A stretch of DNA of 30,046 nt from CAYGUK01 sp964352985 (GCA_964352985.1 CAYGUK010000046.1:1-30046), one strand, 5' to 3'. Positions 1-8,493 are shown, counted from the stretch's first letter. Translations and numbers: made by a program. Notes: a model not told the origin generated them from the letters alone.

Positions 1-10
1 AATTAATTTT

Positions 11-292
11 TTAAGATGCAACATGATCAAACACTTGATAAAAAATTTCTTGGTGTTTAACCATGCCTAACTCAGTACGCGCTCTTTCTTCAATTGCGGC
101 TTTGCCATGTTTTAAATCTACAACTTCAGCAGCAAGTGCGGCATTTCTATCTGATAAAGCTTGGTTTTCAGTTTGTTCTGAAATAACTTGATTATGCAAA
201 GTCCACGCTTCAGCGACACCACCACTCTCAAACCACAATTTATATTGTAGCATACAGAATAAACATGTAAAAACGATAACAAATGGTTTCAC
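11..292 (-). CDS. ftsB: Cell division protein FtsB
   Basis: FtsB is a small bitopic inner-membrane protein that forms the FtsQLB divisome complex with FtsL and FtsQ. The 93-residue product has one N-terminal membrane segment (about residues 3-18), then the family signature LQYKLWFESGG, a periplasmic heptad-rich coiled coil and the conserved end EERARTELGMVKHQEIFYQ. I chose the GTG start at 292 because AAGGA lies six bases upstream and the length then matches the family (E. coli about 103 aa). The longer frame opening at 355 would add a polar N-terminal extension overlapping the end of eno. It follows eno by 25 bases and is probably last in the pyrG-kdsA-eno-ftsB operon, a common gammaproteobacterial order. 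The start choice is inferred; the family is clear. Confidence 0.92.
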   Translation of the reverse strand: MKPFVIVFTCLFCMLQYKLWFESGGVAEAWTLHNQVISEQTENQALSDRNAALAAEVVDLKHGKAAIEERARTELGMVKHQEIFYQVFDHVAS

Positions 293-317
293 TGCGCTTC
301 CTTGGTTTGAGAGAATA

Positions 318-1589
318 TTAGTATACTGATTTCCCTGCATACTCAGCTCTCGCACCTAGCTCCTCTTCTATCCGTAGCAACTGATTATATTTTGCCACAC
401 GATCGGTGCGACATAAAGACCCTGTTTTAATTTGTCCTGCATTTATTGCAACAGCAAGATCCGCAATCGTCGTATCTTCTGTTTCACCAGAACGATGCGA
501 AATTATCTGCCCATAATTTGCTTCTTTAGCCATTGCAATCGCTTGCAAGGTTTCAGTTAGGGTACCAATTTGATTGAGTTTAATTAAAATAGCATTGGCA
601 ATGCCTTGATCGATCCCTTGTTTTAAAATGGTAGTGTTCGTCACAAATAAATCATCACCCACTAATTGCACTTTTTCTTGTAGGCAATCTGTTAAAATAC
701 GCCAACCAGCCCAATCTTCTTCTGCCATGCCATCTTCGATACTGATGATAGGATATTGGCGAACCCAATTTGCTTGATAGTCACAAAATTCTTGTGATGA
801 TAATTTTTTATTTTCAGATTGCAAATGATAAAGTCCTTGCTGATAGAATTCAGAACTCGCGATATCCAACCCAAGCGCAACATCTTCGCCTGCTTTTAAA
901 CCGACTTTTTCGATAGCACTTAAAATCACATCAATCGCATGTTCATTGGCTTTAAGATCTGGTGCAAATCCACCTTCGTCACCGACAGATGTTGCTAAGC
1001 CTTGTGCTTTTAATTGTGTTTTTAAAGCATGGAAAATTTCAGCTCCATAACGCAGAGCTTCTTTAAAATTTGGTGCGCCAACAGGAATAATCATAAACTC
1101 TTGCATGTCGACATTATTATCGGCATGCGCACCACCATTAATAATATTCATCATGGGCACAGGTAATACGTGTGCTTGTTCGCCACCAATCGAGCGATAA
1201 AGTGGTAAATCTTGATCAAGGGCATTCGCTTTGGCAACGGCTAATGAAATAGCGAGAAGCGCATTCGCGCCGTATTTTGATTTATTTTCTGTGCCATCAA
1301 GCGCTATTAATTTTTCATCAATTTGTTTTTGATTATTTGCTTCCATATCTATGATATGAGAAGCAATGGCCTCATTCACATTCTTAACTGCTTTCAACAC
1401 GCCCTTGCCTAAATAGCGGGCGGGATCCCCATCACGCATTTCTAATGCTTCGCGTTTTCCGGTAGAAGCACCAGAAGGCACACAAGCACGACCCATTACA
1501 CCATTTTTTAAAGTGACTTCAGCTTCAATAGTGGGATTACCACGGGAATCTAAAATTTCACGGGCGAAAATGCGCTTAATCGCAGTCAT
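318..1589 (-). CDS. eno: Enolase (phosphopyruvate hydratase)
   Basis: Enolase interconverts 2-phosphoglycerate and phosphoenolpyruvate in glycolysis and is also an RNA degradosome partner in E. coli. The 423-residue protein is close to the usual 430. It has an intact N-terminal domain (EILDSRGNPT, GASTGKREALE) and a TIM-barrel domain. Catalytic and metal residues are visible: E205 in GDEGGFAPD, D242, E285 in SIEDGM, D312 in GDDLFVTN, K337 in ILIKLNQIG, and the SHRSGETED loop at 364-372. The ATG start has AAGG about ten bases upstream. It lies 69 bases downstream of kdsA and upstream of ftsB on the same strand, so it is probably transcribed with pyrG and kdsA, though a promoter in the 69-base gap cannot be excluded. 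Nothing is missing. Confidence 0.98.
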   Translation of the reverse strand: MTAIKRIFAREILDSRGNPTIEAEVTLKNGVMGRACVPSGASTGKREALEMRDGDPARYLGKGVLKAVKNVNEAIASHIIDMEANNQKQIDEKLIALDGTENKSKYGANALLAISLAVAKANALDQDLPLYRSIGGEQAHVLPVPMMNIINGGAHADNNVDMQEFMIIPVGAPNFKEALRYGAEIFHALKTQLKAQGLATSVGDEGGFAPDLKANEHAIDVILSAIEKVGLKAGEDVALGLDIASSEFYQQGLYHLQSENKKLSSQEFCDYQANWVRQYPIISIEDGMAEEDWAGWRILTDCLQEKVQLVGDDLFVTNTTILKQGIDQGIANAILIKLNQIGTLTETLQAIAMAKEANYGQIISHRSGETEDTTIADLAVAINAGQIKTGSLCRTDRVAKYNQLLRIEEELGARAEYAGKSVY

Positions 1590-1658
1590 GATAATGTTAC
1601 CTTGTTATATAAGAGAGGGTTGTATTGTAAGCAATTTAGGGTAAGTGTCGCAAGATCC

Positions 1659-2477
1659 TTATAGATCGCGTTTACTCACGTCATCTAATTCCTTAAGTGT
1701 CGTCAACAAAGTTTCCATTTTATCTAATGGCCAATTGTTTGGGCCATCACTTAATGCTTTATCTGGATCAGGATGAGTTTCCATAAATAAACCACTGATC
1801 CCAACAGCCACTGCTGCGCGAGCTAATACCGGAACAAATTCACGTTGACCACCACTTGCACCATTCAATCCACCAGGTAATTGCACTGAATGAGTTGCAT
1901 CAAAAACGACGGGGCAATTGGTTTCTCTCATGACAGCAAGTGAGCGCATATCAGATATTAAATTATTGTATCCAAAACTCACACCTCTTTCAGTAACGAG
2001 GATTTGTTGATTACCGGTAGCTTTGGCTTTATGAACAACATGTTTCATTTCCCAAGGCGATAAAAACTGGCCTTTTTTAATATTGACCGGTTTATTTAAA
2101 CGACAAACATTAGTAATAAAATTGGTTTGACGGCATAAAAATGCGGGCGTTTGAATGACATCGACAACTTCTGCAACTTCATCTAATGGCGTATCTTCAT
2201 GAACATCGGTTAAAACTGGCACTTTAATTTGATCTTTTACTTTTTGCAAAATTGTTAAGCCTTGTTCTAATCCGAGTCCGCGAAAACTATCTAATGAAGA
2301 ACGATTGGCTTTATCAAATGATGATTTAAAAATAAAATTGATATTTAATTTTTGTGTGATTTCTTTGAGATGGCCAGCAGTTTCGAGGACTAATGATTCG
2401 CTTTCGATTACGCAGGGACCTGCGATTAAGAAAAAAGGATGTTGTAAACCGATATCAAATCCACAAAGTTTCATCAT
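1659..2477 (-). CDS. kdsA: 2-dehydro-3-deoxyphosphooctonate aldolase (KDO-8-P synthase)
   Basis: KdsA condenses phosphoenolpyruvate with arabinose 5-phosphate to KDO-8-phosphate, the precursor of the KDO sugars of the lipopolysaccharide inner core, so the host is a Gram-negative bacterium with LPS. The 272-residue length is close to the family norm (about 280). Signature stretches are FLIAGPCVIES (16-26), FKSSFDKANRSS (about 50-61), VLTDVHE, and the C-terminal METHPDPDKALSDGPN. The gene starts one base after the pyrG stop, at the first of two adjacent ATG codons. GAGG nine bases upstream favours the first, and translational coupling to pyrG is likely. The next ATG at 2474 would shorten the protein by one residue. 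Confidence 0.97.
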   Translation of the reverse strand: MMKLCGFDIGLQHPFFLIAGPCVIESESLVLETAGHLKEITQKLNINFIFKSSFDKANRSSLDSFRGLGLEQGLTILQKVKDQIKVPVLTDVHEDTPLDEVAEVVDVIQTPAFLCRQTNFITNVCRLNKPVNIKKGQFLSPWEMKHVVHKAKATGNQQILVTERGVSFGYNNLISDMRSLAVMRETNCPVVFDATHSVQLPGGLNGASGGQREFVPVLARAAVAVGISGLFMETHPDPDKALSDGPNNWPLDKMETLLTTLKELDDVSKRDL

Positions 2478-2478
2478 G

Positions 2479-4164
2479 CTAAACTACCTCTTCCATTATC
2501 ATTTGCTTTTTTTCAGTTATTTTTGTGCCTCCTTTTTGTTTTTGATGATAGCCATTCGCCGCTTCAACAAAACCAATAAATAAAGGATGACCGTCACGGG
2601 GCGTTGACGTGAATTCTGGGTGAAATTGACAACCCACAAACCAATCATGCTCAGGTAATTCAATCATCTCAACTAAATTGCCATCACGTGATCGTCCTGA
2701 AATTTTTAATCCGACTTTTTCAAGTTCAGGCAATAAATTATTATTAACTTCATAACGATGACGATGACGTTCGATCACATAATCGGTTTGATATAAATTC
2801 TTAGCAAGTGTCTTTTCTTCAAAGTGACATTGATATCCACCGAGACGCATCGTGCCGCCTAAATCAGAATCGGCGGTTCTTTTCTCGATGTGTCCTGCTG
2901 GGGTTGTCCATTCTGTAATTAAGCCGACAACAGGATATGAGGTATCATGATTAAATTCTGTCGAGTTTGCATTGGTTTGATGCGCTTTATGTCTTGCTAA
3001 CTCAACTAAAGCGAGTTGCATGCCAAGACAAATACCTAAAAAGGGAATATTATTTTCACGGGCAAATTGAATCGCTTTAATTTTACCTTCAATGCCTCGT
3101 TCACCAAATCCACCGGGGACTAATATTGCATCCACATCTTTTAATAGATTCAAACCACTTGTTTCGATTTCTTCAGAATCAACATAACGAATGTTAACAC
3201 TGGTTAATGTTTTTATTCCTGCATGTTTTAATGCTTCTGTTAACGATTTATAAGAATCGGTTAAACCAACATATTTACCCACCATCGCAATCGTCACTTG
3301 TTTATTTGGATTTGCTTGCGCATAAACAACTTCAGCCCATTCGGAAAGATCGGCAGGTTTACCTTGTAAATGAAGTTTTTCGACGACAATTTCATCGATA
3401 CCTTGTTCATGTAACATTTGCGGAATTTGATAAATACTTGGCACGTCTTTTAAAGAAAATACAGCGCGTTCTTCAACATTGGTAAATAATGCGATTTTTT
3501 TACAATCACTTTCTTCTAACCCATTTTCAGAACGACAAAATAATAAATCAGGTTGAATACCGATAGAACGTAATTCTTTAACCGAATGTTGTGTTGGCTT
3601 TGTTTTTATTTCACCGGCTGAAGGAACAAATGGTACAAGCGTTAAATGTAAAAATAATGTTTGATTTGTTCCTAAATCAATTCGCATTTGACGAATGGCT
3701 TCAAGAAATGGCAAGGATTCAATATCGCCAACTGTGCCACCAATTTCTACTAAGGCAACATCTGCTTCACCTGCCGCATTTTGAATGGCGCGTTTTATTT
3801 CATCGGTAACATGAGGGATAACTTGCACCGTTCCGCCGAGATAATCACCACGACGTTCTTTGCGTAACACATTCGCGTAAACTTTACCGGCCGTAAAATT
3901 ATGATGACGTGTCATTTTAGAACGAACAAAACGTTCATAATGACCGAGATCAAGATCAGTTTCAGCACCATCTTCGGTAACAAATACTTCTCCATGTTGG
4001 AAAGGACTCATCGTACCCGGATCGACATTTAAATAAGGATCAAGCTTTAATAAAGTAACATTAAAACCCCGAGCTTCAAGCACAGCAGCCAATGAGGCAC
4101 TAGCGATACCTTTACCTAACGCAGAAACAACGCCGCCCGTAACGAAGATATATCGTGTTGTCAT
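2479..4164 (-). CDS. pyrG: CTP synthase (glutamine hydrolysing)
   Basis: PyrG aminates UTP to CTP using ATP and glutamine. The N-terminal synthetase domain (about 1-270) starts TTRYIFVTGGVVSALGKG and contains the LDPYLNVDPGTMSPF and VEIGGTVGDIES motifs. The C-terminal class I glutamine amidotransferase domain carries the triad C379 (GICLGMQ), H515 and E517 (CQFHPEF). At 561 residues it is slightly longer than E. coli PyrG (545) because of a polar C-terminal tail after VEAANGY. AAGGA lies five bases before the ATG. It is the first gene of the pyrG-kdsA-eno-ftsB unit and is preceded by a recognisable sigma-70 promoter. CTP supply and KDO synthesis fit together, because KDO is activated with CTP by KdsB. 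Confidence 0.98.
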   Translation of the reverse strand: MTTRYIFVTGGVVSALGKGIASASLAAVLEARGFNVTLLKLDPYLNVDPGTMSPFQHGEVFVTEDGAETDLDLGHYERFVRSKMTRHHNFTAGKVYANVLRKERRGDYLGGTVQVIPHVTDEIKRAIQNAAGEADVALVEIGGTVGDIESLPFLEAIRQMRIDLGTNQTLFLHLTLVPFVPSAGEIKTKPTQHSVKELRSIGIQPDLLFCRSENGLEESDCKKIALFTNVEERAVFSLKDVPSIYQIPQMLHEQGIDEIVVEKLHLQGKPADLSEWAEVVYAQANPNKQVTIAMVGKYVGLTDSYKSLTEALKHAGIKTLTSVNIRYVDSEEIETSGLNLLKDVDAILVPGGFGERGIEGKIKAIQFARENNIPFLGICLGMQLALVELARHKAHQTNANSTEFNHDTSYPVVGLITEWTTPAGHIEKRTADSDLGGTMRLGGYQCHFEEKTLAKNLYQTDYVIERHRHRYEVNNNLLPELEKVGLKISGRSRDGNLVEMIELPEHDWFVGCQFHPEFTSTPRDGHPLFIGFVEAANGYHQKQKGGTKITEKKQMIMEEVV

Positions 4165-4208
4165 ATAAATCCTTGATTAATTGAAAGATGAATTCAAGAT
4201 GGAAGATC

Positions 4209-4237
4209 ATTATACCTGAAATTTTTTGAGATGCGAA
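4209..4237 (-). promoter_or_regulatory. Sigma-70 promoter for pyrG operon
   Basis: On the minus strand a consensus -10 box TATAAT (4209-4214) is preceded by TTCGCA (4232-4237, four of six consensus bases) with a 17-base spacer. Transcription would start near 4202, giving a short leader to the pyrG ATG at 4164. This is a prediction from the motif only. Confidence 0.6.
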
Positions 4238-4397
4238 GAAGTAGAATCCGGAATTTTTTATTCATTGTTGCTTGCATTTTAGTTATTTACATTTATTCGC
4301 CGAGACTTAGCGCGTAGAATATTATTATTTCTTGCGTAATTCTACTTAGAATAAGTTACATTTAAATTAACTAATCTCATGATATTTCAATCCAATC

Positions 4398-4428
4398 TTG
4401 ACTCATTGCAAAGTGATTATGATATAAT
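4398..4428 (+). promoter_or_regulatory. Extended -10 sigma-70 promoter for the small unknown gene
   Basis: TTGACT (4398-4403) and an extended -10 element TGATATAAT (TG at 4420-4421, TATAAT at 4423-4428) are separated by 19 bases. The spacer is long, but the TGn extension can compensate. Predicted transcription would start near 4435, about 30 bases before the TTG start of the downstream reading frame. The rest of the 300-base region 4165-4464 holds only this promoter, the divergent pyrG promoter and AT-rich sequence. Confidence 0.6.
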
Positions 4429-4464
4429 TACAGTAATTAGAAAAATTAATGGTAGTAAATTAAC

Positions 4465-4797
4465 TTGATTAATCTCAGTCAATTACTTCGAGAACGATTC
4501 CAAAACGGCGATGATGATGAAGACGGCGAAGGCGGTGGTCACGGATCATTTGCTGCCGGTTTTATTGATCTCCCCCCTAAAAATGACTTTTTCGCTGAAA
4601 ATGCTCATGGTAGTGCGCCAGCGCATCCTTTACTTGCGGATCAACGCCAGTTCAGTGGTGTATTTGGCCGAGGTGAAAATGGCCATTCCAATCTTAATCC
4701 ACAAGTCGATAAAAATGATAACGCATTGCAAAATCGTTTAGCACATCGCTTAGGAAATACTAATCGCCTCAGTAATGTGTTACGCCCTCAACGTTAG
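4465..4797 (+). CDS. Small Asp/Gly/Asn/His-rich protein of unknown function
   Basis: I do not recognise this 110-residue product. The frame contains no ATG at all, so translation would have to begin at TTG 4465, with a weak GGTAG nine bases upstream. The next in-frame stop lies immediately upstream. The N-terminus (LSQLLRERFQNG) is followed by an acidic-glycine stretch DDDEDGEGGGHG at 16-27, then a Pro/His/Asn-rich, probably disordered middle, and an Arg-rich end NRLSNVLRPQR. No membrane segment or signal peptide is seen. Codon choice (mostly A/T-ending, with normal Gly, Arg and Ala codons) resembles neighbouring genes, and a strong promoter sits 30 bases upstream, which supports a real gene. 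An RNA rather than protein product remains possible. It is probably monocistronic, 102 bases before the ankyrin gene. Confidence 0.55.
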   Translation: MINLSQLLRERFQNGDDDEDGEGGGHGSFAAGFIDLPPKNDFFAENAHGSAPAHPLLADQRQFSGVFGRGENGHSNLNPQVDKNDNALQNRLAHRLGNTNRLSNVLRPQR

Positions 4798-4899
4798 TAC
4801 TAATAAAATACTGCAATTTGGCTGAAGGATCTTTCGCATCCAGATTCAATTTCATGTATATTTCAAATTAATTATTTTTTAGCTTTACAAGAAATCAAT

Positions 4900-6285
4900 A
4901 TGTCACTCGTTCATGCTATTTTAAATAAAAATATTCAACAGGTAGAACAATACATCGCTCACGGCGCTGATGTTACTGAAATTGATGATTATGGCTATCC
5001 ACCAATCATTGAAGCAGCGATTGTTAATGATACTGAAATAGCCAATATTCTTCTTAAAGCTGGCGCGCTGGTCAATCAGCAAGACATGGCTGGAAATACG
5101 GCTTTACATTGGGCTGTCGACAATAATAATAAATCTTTATGTGAATTATTACTCAAACATAAAGCCGATCCGAATAGTTTTAATATTGGTGGTCAACCAA
5201 TTTTATCGAAAGCAATGTTACGAGGTTTGGCTGATATTAAAGATATCCTCATTAAACAAGGCGCAAATTTACCATTTGCTCTGGATTTTATTAACACTAA
5301 GTTAATTGGTCATCGTTTTCAGTTACAAGAAACTGTCTATATCGTCAATCCTAAAAATATTTTTATCGAATTAGAATTTGAAGGTTTTTTTCTAGAATTT
5401 ACCCTCGGCATTATTTTGCAATCACTTAATCGTTATCGCAATAATTTTGCAGCAAGACATTTAAGGTTATTTTTCGATAATTTAAATATTATTATAAATG
5501 CGTTGTCAATTGCTTCTGAATTAATTCGTTATCAACAATATACGCTTAATCGGAACCACTTTAAAAAACGCATTACACAATTATTTAAAACTGATCCACT
5601 TATTATACCGCTAGCCTATGAAGGTCATGCTGTGGGTGCGGTTAAATTTGGAAACTGGCTTGCAATTTGTGATAGAGGGGCGTTATCAAAAAAACTCGGT
5701 TCGATTAATATTTATCGTATAAAAGATATGAGTGTTTTTGATGAACGTTTTTATGATTATCTTTTTTACGAAAAACTATCAAAAGAATTCATGGAACAAG
5801 ATTTATATGCTATTCCTAATCTTGAAAAAGTCACTGATATCCCGATGCCTTCTCAAATTACCGGTAACTGTTCATGGGCAAACATTGAAGCATTAATTCC
5901 AACATTACTATTTATGTTAGCGATGAAACAACATGGCGTCAAAACCATAAACATTGAAAGTGAAAAACAAGCAGCCCTTCACTTTTATCATCAATGGCAA
6001 GAGTGGGATAAAGATATTGCGCTAACGGAATTAGTGAAAAGTGTTGAGTACGCAACACCAGCAGCTATCGCGTCTAAAGCAGAAATTATGGCTGCAATTT
6101 TTTATCAATCATTAAAATATAATAACCAACAAGATATCGAACGCGCTGAAAAAATGGTCCCAACGTTAATCAATCCGAAATATGCGTACATTATGAAATC
6201 GTATGTAAAATTATTAAAAAATGATAGCGACGAAAGTAGCTATAACTTTATGCGATTAGTTCAACTTTTTGATATTGATTATTGA
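4900..6285 (+). CDS. Ankyrin-repeat protein with C-terminal cysteine-protease-like domain (candidate secreted effector)
   Basis: The 461-residue protein has three to four ankyrin repeats in residues 1-125. The clearest units are HGADVTEIDDYGYPPIIEAA and GNTALHWAVDNNN. The remaining two thirds contain no repeats. Within it, H243 (YEGHAVGAVKFGNW), D258 (ICDRG), Q319 and C324 (QITGNCSWANIEA) occur in the order His-Asp-Gln-Cys used by CE-clan peptidases and YopJ-type acetyltransferases. There is no signal peptide or membrane segment. The architecture is reminiscent of the Legionella Dot/Icm core effector AnkH (ankyrin repeats plus a cysteine-protease-like domain). That resemblance comes from memory of the family, not from an alignment. 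The start is ATG with only a weak SD (AAGAAA). An acidic stretch (DSDESS) sits near the C-terminus, as in some type IV secretion signals. It is likely a host-directed protein; the target is unknown. Confidence 0.85.
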   Translation: MSLVHAILNKNIQQVEQYIAHGADVTEIDDYGYPPIIEAAIVNDTEIANILLKAGALVNQQDMAGNTALHWAVDNNNKSLCELLLKHKADPNSFNIGGQPILSKAMLRGLADIKDILIKQGANLPFALDFINTKLIGHRFQLQETVYIVNPKNIFIELEFEGFFLEFTLGIILQSLNRYRNNFAARHLRLFFDNLNIIINALSIASELIRYQQYTLNRNHFKKRITQLFKTDPLIIPLAYEGHAVGAVKFGNWLAICDRGALSKKLGSINIYRIKDMSVFDERFYDYLFYEKLSKEFMEQDLYAIPNLEKVTDIPMPSQITGNCSWANIEALIPTLLFMLAMKQHGVKTINIESEKQAALHFYHQWQEWDKDIALTELVKSVEYATPAAIASKAEIMAAIFYQSLKYNNQQDIERAEKMVPTLINPKYAYIMKSYVKLLKNDSDESSYNFMRLVQLFDIDY

Positions 6286-6306
6286 GCATAGTAAAAACAA
6301 TCAATA
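6273..6306. terminator. Inverted repeat between convergent genes
   Basis: TATTGATT at 6273-6280 is repeated inverted as AATCAATA at 6299-6306 with an 18-base loop that contains the stop codon of the ankyrin gene. The gap to the convergent CMD/ABM gene is only 42 bases, so this could serve as a weak bidirectional terminator. There is no clear T-tract. Confidence 0.3.
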
Positions 6307-6327
6307 AAGGAATGCTAATGATAAAAC

Positions 6328-7005
6328 TCAACTCAGTATAGGGTTAATATACCAAGAAATTTCTAAAGGTCGTTCAAGATATATTTCTAGTTTTTCTAAC
6401 ATATTTTTTTTTGTCTCATCTTCTAAATGTTGTGAAAATAAAGTCTGATTCGCCCATTTTTCAAAAATAACGAAATTAGCCTTATTTATGGCATCTTGTT
6501 GTAATTCGAAATATAAGCATCCGCGTTGTTGACGACTATGACAAACAATATTGTTTAAACAGTCGAATAACGCTAGATGTTGAGCGGGTTGTCCAATTAC
6601 TTTAACTAATACACTGATTGATTCTTCCGATTGAGGCTCATCCGAAATCAACTCGTTTAATTGTATCGCTGCAGCTGTTGCACATGGAAAACCAACGACA
6701 GGAATCAATTGAACGATCAATGCCATAATATCTTTTGCTGAGATCCCAAAGTGTAATGCGCCTTTTAAGTGAAATGCTAATGCTTTTTCATTTTGTTGTG
6801 TAATTAATGAGGCAAGCGTCGCCATTTCTTTTTGGTAAAGGCTTAAATCTGTTCGTGCGTAAATTTCACCATACATGAATTGCAACGAGAGCAATTCTAT
6901 ATCAGGTAATTTCTTTAATGAATTTTTTGCTTGCTCGTGAATAGTTTCGCCGAGCAATTGATGGTATAGCGTTTGGCCCTTAAGATATCGATTGTTATTT
7001 TTCAT
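6328..7005 (-). CDS. Carboxymuconolactone decarboxylase-like / antibiotic-biosynthesis-monooxygenase fusion protein
   Basis: This is a 225-residue, two-domain protein. Residues about 15-122 resemble the carboxymuconolactone decarboxylase (CMD/AhpD-like) helical fold, seen in HLKGALHFGISAKDIMALIV and the following IPVVGFPCATAAAIQL. The CxxC redox pair of AhpD is absent, so peroxidase activity is unlikely. Residues about 130-222 resemble an ABM (quinol monooxygenase/YgiN-like) ferredoxin-like fold, with VLVKVIGQP, SRQQRGCLYFEL and FEKWANQTLFSQHLE. ABM proteins oxidise small quinol-like substrates without metal. The ATG overlaps the end of the upstream NTF2-like gene by 11 bases and AGGA lies seven bases upstream, so the two are translationally coupled. 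The substrate is unknown; oxidation or detoxification of a small aromatic or carbonyl compound is the best guess. Confidence 0.8.
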   Translation of the reverse strand: MKNNNRYLKGQTLYHQLLGETIHEQAKNSLKKLPDIELLSLQFMYGEIYARTDLSLYQKEMATLASLITQQNEKALAFHLKGALHFGISAKDIMALIVQLIPVVGFPCATAAAIQLNELISDEPQSEESISVLVKVIGQPAQHLALFDCLNNIVCHSRQQRGCLYFELQQDAINKANFVIFEKWANQTLFSQHLEDETKKNMLEKLEIYLERPLEISWYINPILS

Positions 7006-7450
7006 TTAAATATCCTGGCATGTTGCCTTCTAGAAGAGTGATATTAGTACAAATATGTGAAATGATAATTGGTTTGCCTGTTTTTTCAGACAATTTAACT
7101 TTCCAAGTTACCGTTTGATCTGCTTTTAAAAAATTATCGCAAGTCGATGGTTCTTCTCGAGTGTGACCAGACCACTCTGCTCTTGTTTCAACTATTGCAA
7201 TGTTATCTTCGATAGTCGTTACCATCGATATAATATGATGGGTTTCATTAAATAATTTTCGCTTACCTTCTTGGTGATCTTCAAATCCTCGATGTCCATC
7301 AAAATGAAAATCCTTAAACCGCCAAATGACCTTTTCATCCAGGATTTGAAAAAAATCGACGAGATAGGCACGTTTGGGTTTTTGATCCATCAGTTTATAA
7401 AAATCAAGAATAACTTCTTTGGCTTGTTTTTCAGTTATGTTAAGTGACAT
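6995..7450 (-). CDS. SnoaL/NTF2-like protein
   Basis: This 151-residue soluble protein shows the features of NTF2-like (SnoaL-type) cone folds: an N-terminal helix (VILDFYKLMDQ), the segment VIWRFKDFHFDGHRGFEDHQ, then strands such as HHIISMVTTIEDNIAIVETRAEWSG and the C-terminal WKVKLSEKTGKPIIISHIC. Members are often small cyclases, isomerases or binding proteins, and specificity cannot be read here. I chose the ATG at 7450 because GGAG lies six bases upstream. A TTG at 7462 would place the SD inside the gene. It is the first gene of a two-gene unit with the CMD-ABM fusion and is divergent from the LuxR-type regulator, which is a plausible controller of the pair. Confidence 0.8.
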   Translation of the reverse strand: MSLNITEKQAKEVILDFYKLMDQKPKRAYLVDFFQILDEKVIWRFKDFHFDGHRGFEDHQEGKRKLFNETHHIISMVTTIEDNIAIVETRAEWSGHTREEPSTCDNFLKADQTVTWKVKLSEKTGKPIIISHICTNITLLEGNMPGYLNEK

Positions 7451-7710
7451 ATGTAGCTCCAATTTATTTGATAAATTAATAAAAAAAAACCAATCATGTT
7501 AGCGATACTTAAAAAACGATATACTACATAAAAGTATTACTATTTATAATTGCCAATTTAAGTTTAATAACCACGACTTTAATAAATCTTTTATCCTTGT
7601 ATTTTTTTATTTTTGATGGATGCTTAAATTGTCTCAATAGGTTATAATATTACATTAACTGCTATACTATTAAAATATCCCTAATATGGTACGCTAAGGT
7701 TAACAATGTA

Positions 7711-8493
7711 ATGGGAAAATCGACTATTGATTTAAATGAATATAATCATATACCTACAGTGAAATATCGAGAACGCGTCGCAATTTTTTGCGATAAATTT
7801 AGAAAATTATTACCAAACTTTGAAGATTTTTGTGCAACCATCATATTAAATAGTGGCCAACGTGTTTGGATGGCCAATCACCCTCTCGATGCTATTGAAT
7901 ATGTTAACCAAGGCTTAGATCGTGGTGATACTCGATTATTTAAAAAATTATATAACGGAAAAACTTATCATCTTTTTTATCAAAATGAAGACATTGATTA
8001 TATCGATAATTTAATAAAATTATTTGCAGAAGAACGTAAAACTTTTCGATGTTATGGTATCCATCGAGTTTGTTTTGATTGTACCCTGGTGATCACACTG
8101 GGTACTAACGAAGAAATCGACGATCTCGAAAAATTTTATCATGATACAATTAATTTATTTGAGAAAATGACTTGTGAATTTTTTGATGAAATGATCGATG
8201 CATTTATCACAGAAATGCCACCACTCAATAATACACGTTTTGCGACTGAAAAAAATTTTCGTGAATTCGTTATTAAGAACCGTGAAGTATTTAAACCCAT
8301 CAATCTCACAAATCGTGATAAAGAAATTTTATACTTATCTTCTTTAGGTAAAACAGCAGAAGAAATTGCACTAATTACTGATTTAACTTTTGAAACCGTG
8401 TCGACATATCGTAAACGTGTTATAAAAAAATTAAATGCAAAAAATTTAATACATGCTGTCAATTTAGCAAAATTGCAGGGCGATATTTCATGA
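7711..8493 (+). CDS. LuxR-family transcriptional regulator (orphan)
   Basis: This is a 260-residue regulator with a C-terminal GerE/LuxR helix-turn-helix at about 198-256: LTNRDKEILYLSSLGKTAEE, then IALITDLTFETVSTYRKRVI and KKLNAKNLIHAVNLAK. The N-terminal 190 residues do not match a receiver domain (no phospho-acceptor Asp pattern). They could be a PAS-like or autoinducer-binding-like sensor, as in the many orphan LuxR regulators of Legionella and Coxiella relatives. No luxI-type synthase is in the window. The ATG has a poorly placed AAGG 12 bases upstream, so translation may be modest. The 260-base divergent region before it would hold promoters for both this gene and the NTF2/CMD-ABM unit; TATAAT at 7643 and TATACT at 7663 are possible -10 boxes. 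The ligand and targets are not known. Confidence 0.85.
   Translation: MGKSTIDLNEYNHIPTVKYRERVAIFCDKFRKLLPNFEDFCATIILNSGQRVWMANHPLDAIEYVNQGLDRGDTRLFKKLYNGKTYHLFYQNEDIDYIDNLIKLFAEERKTFRCYGIHRVCFDCTLVITLGTNEEIDDLEKFYHDTINLFEKMTCEFFDEMIDAFITEMPPLNNTRFATEKNFREFVIKNREVFKPINLTNRDKEILYLSSLGKTAEEIALITDLTFETVSTYRKRVIKKLNAKNLIHAVNLAKLQGDIS

Noticed and set aside
415..418. Placeholder for c-di-GMP I-site in the GGDEF protein (residues 415-418, not bases)
   Set aside because: The RxxD motif expected there is absent (NDNE), so no allosteric inhibitory site is claimed.
2305..2583. Plus-strand frame of 92 codons across the kdsA/pyrG junction
   Set aside because: Overlaps conserved 5' end of kdsA and the end of pyrG on the other strand; sequence is not protein-like.
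4511..4741. Alternative ATG-started frame of 76 codons inside the small unknown gene
   Set aside because: Has an ATG but Met/Ile/Lys-rich composition of an off-frame read; the overlapping TTG frame has better codon use and promoter spacing.
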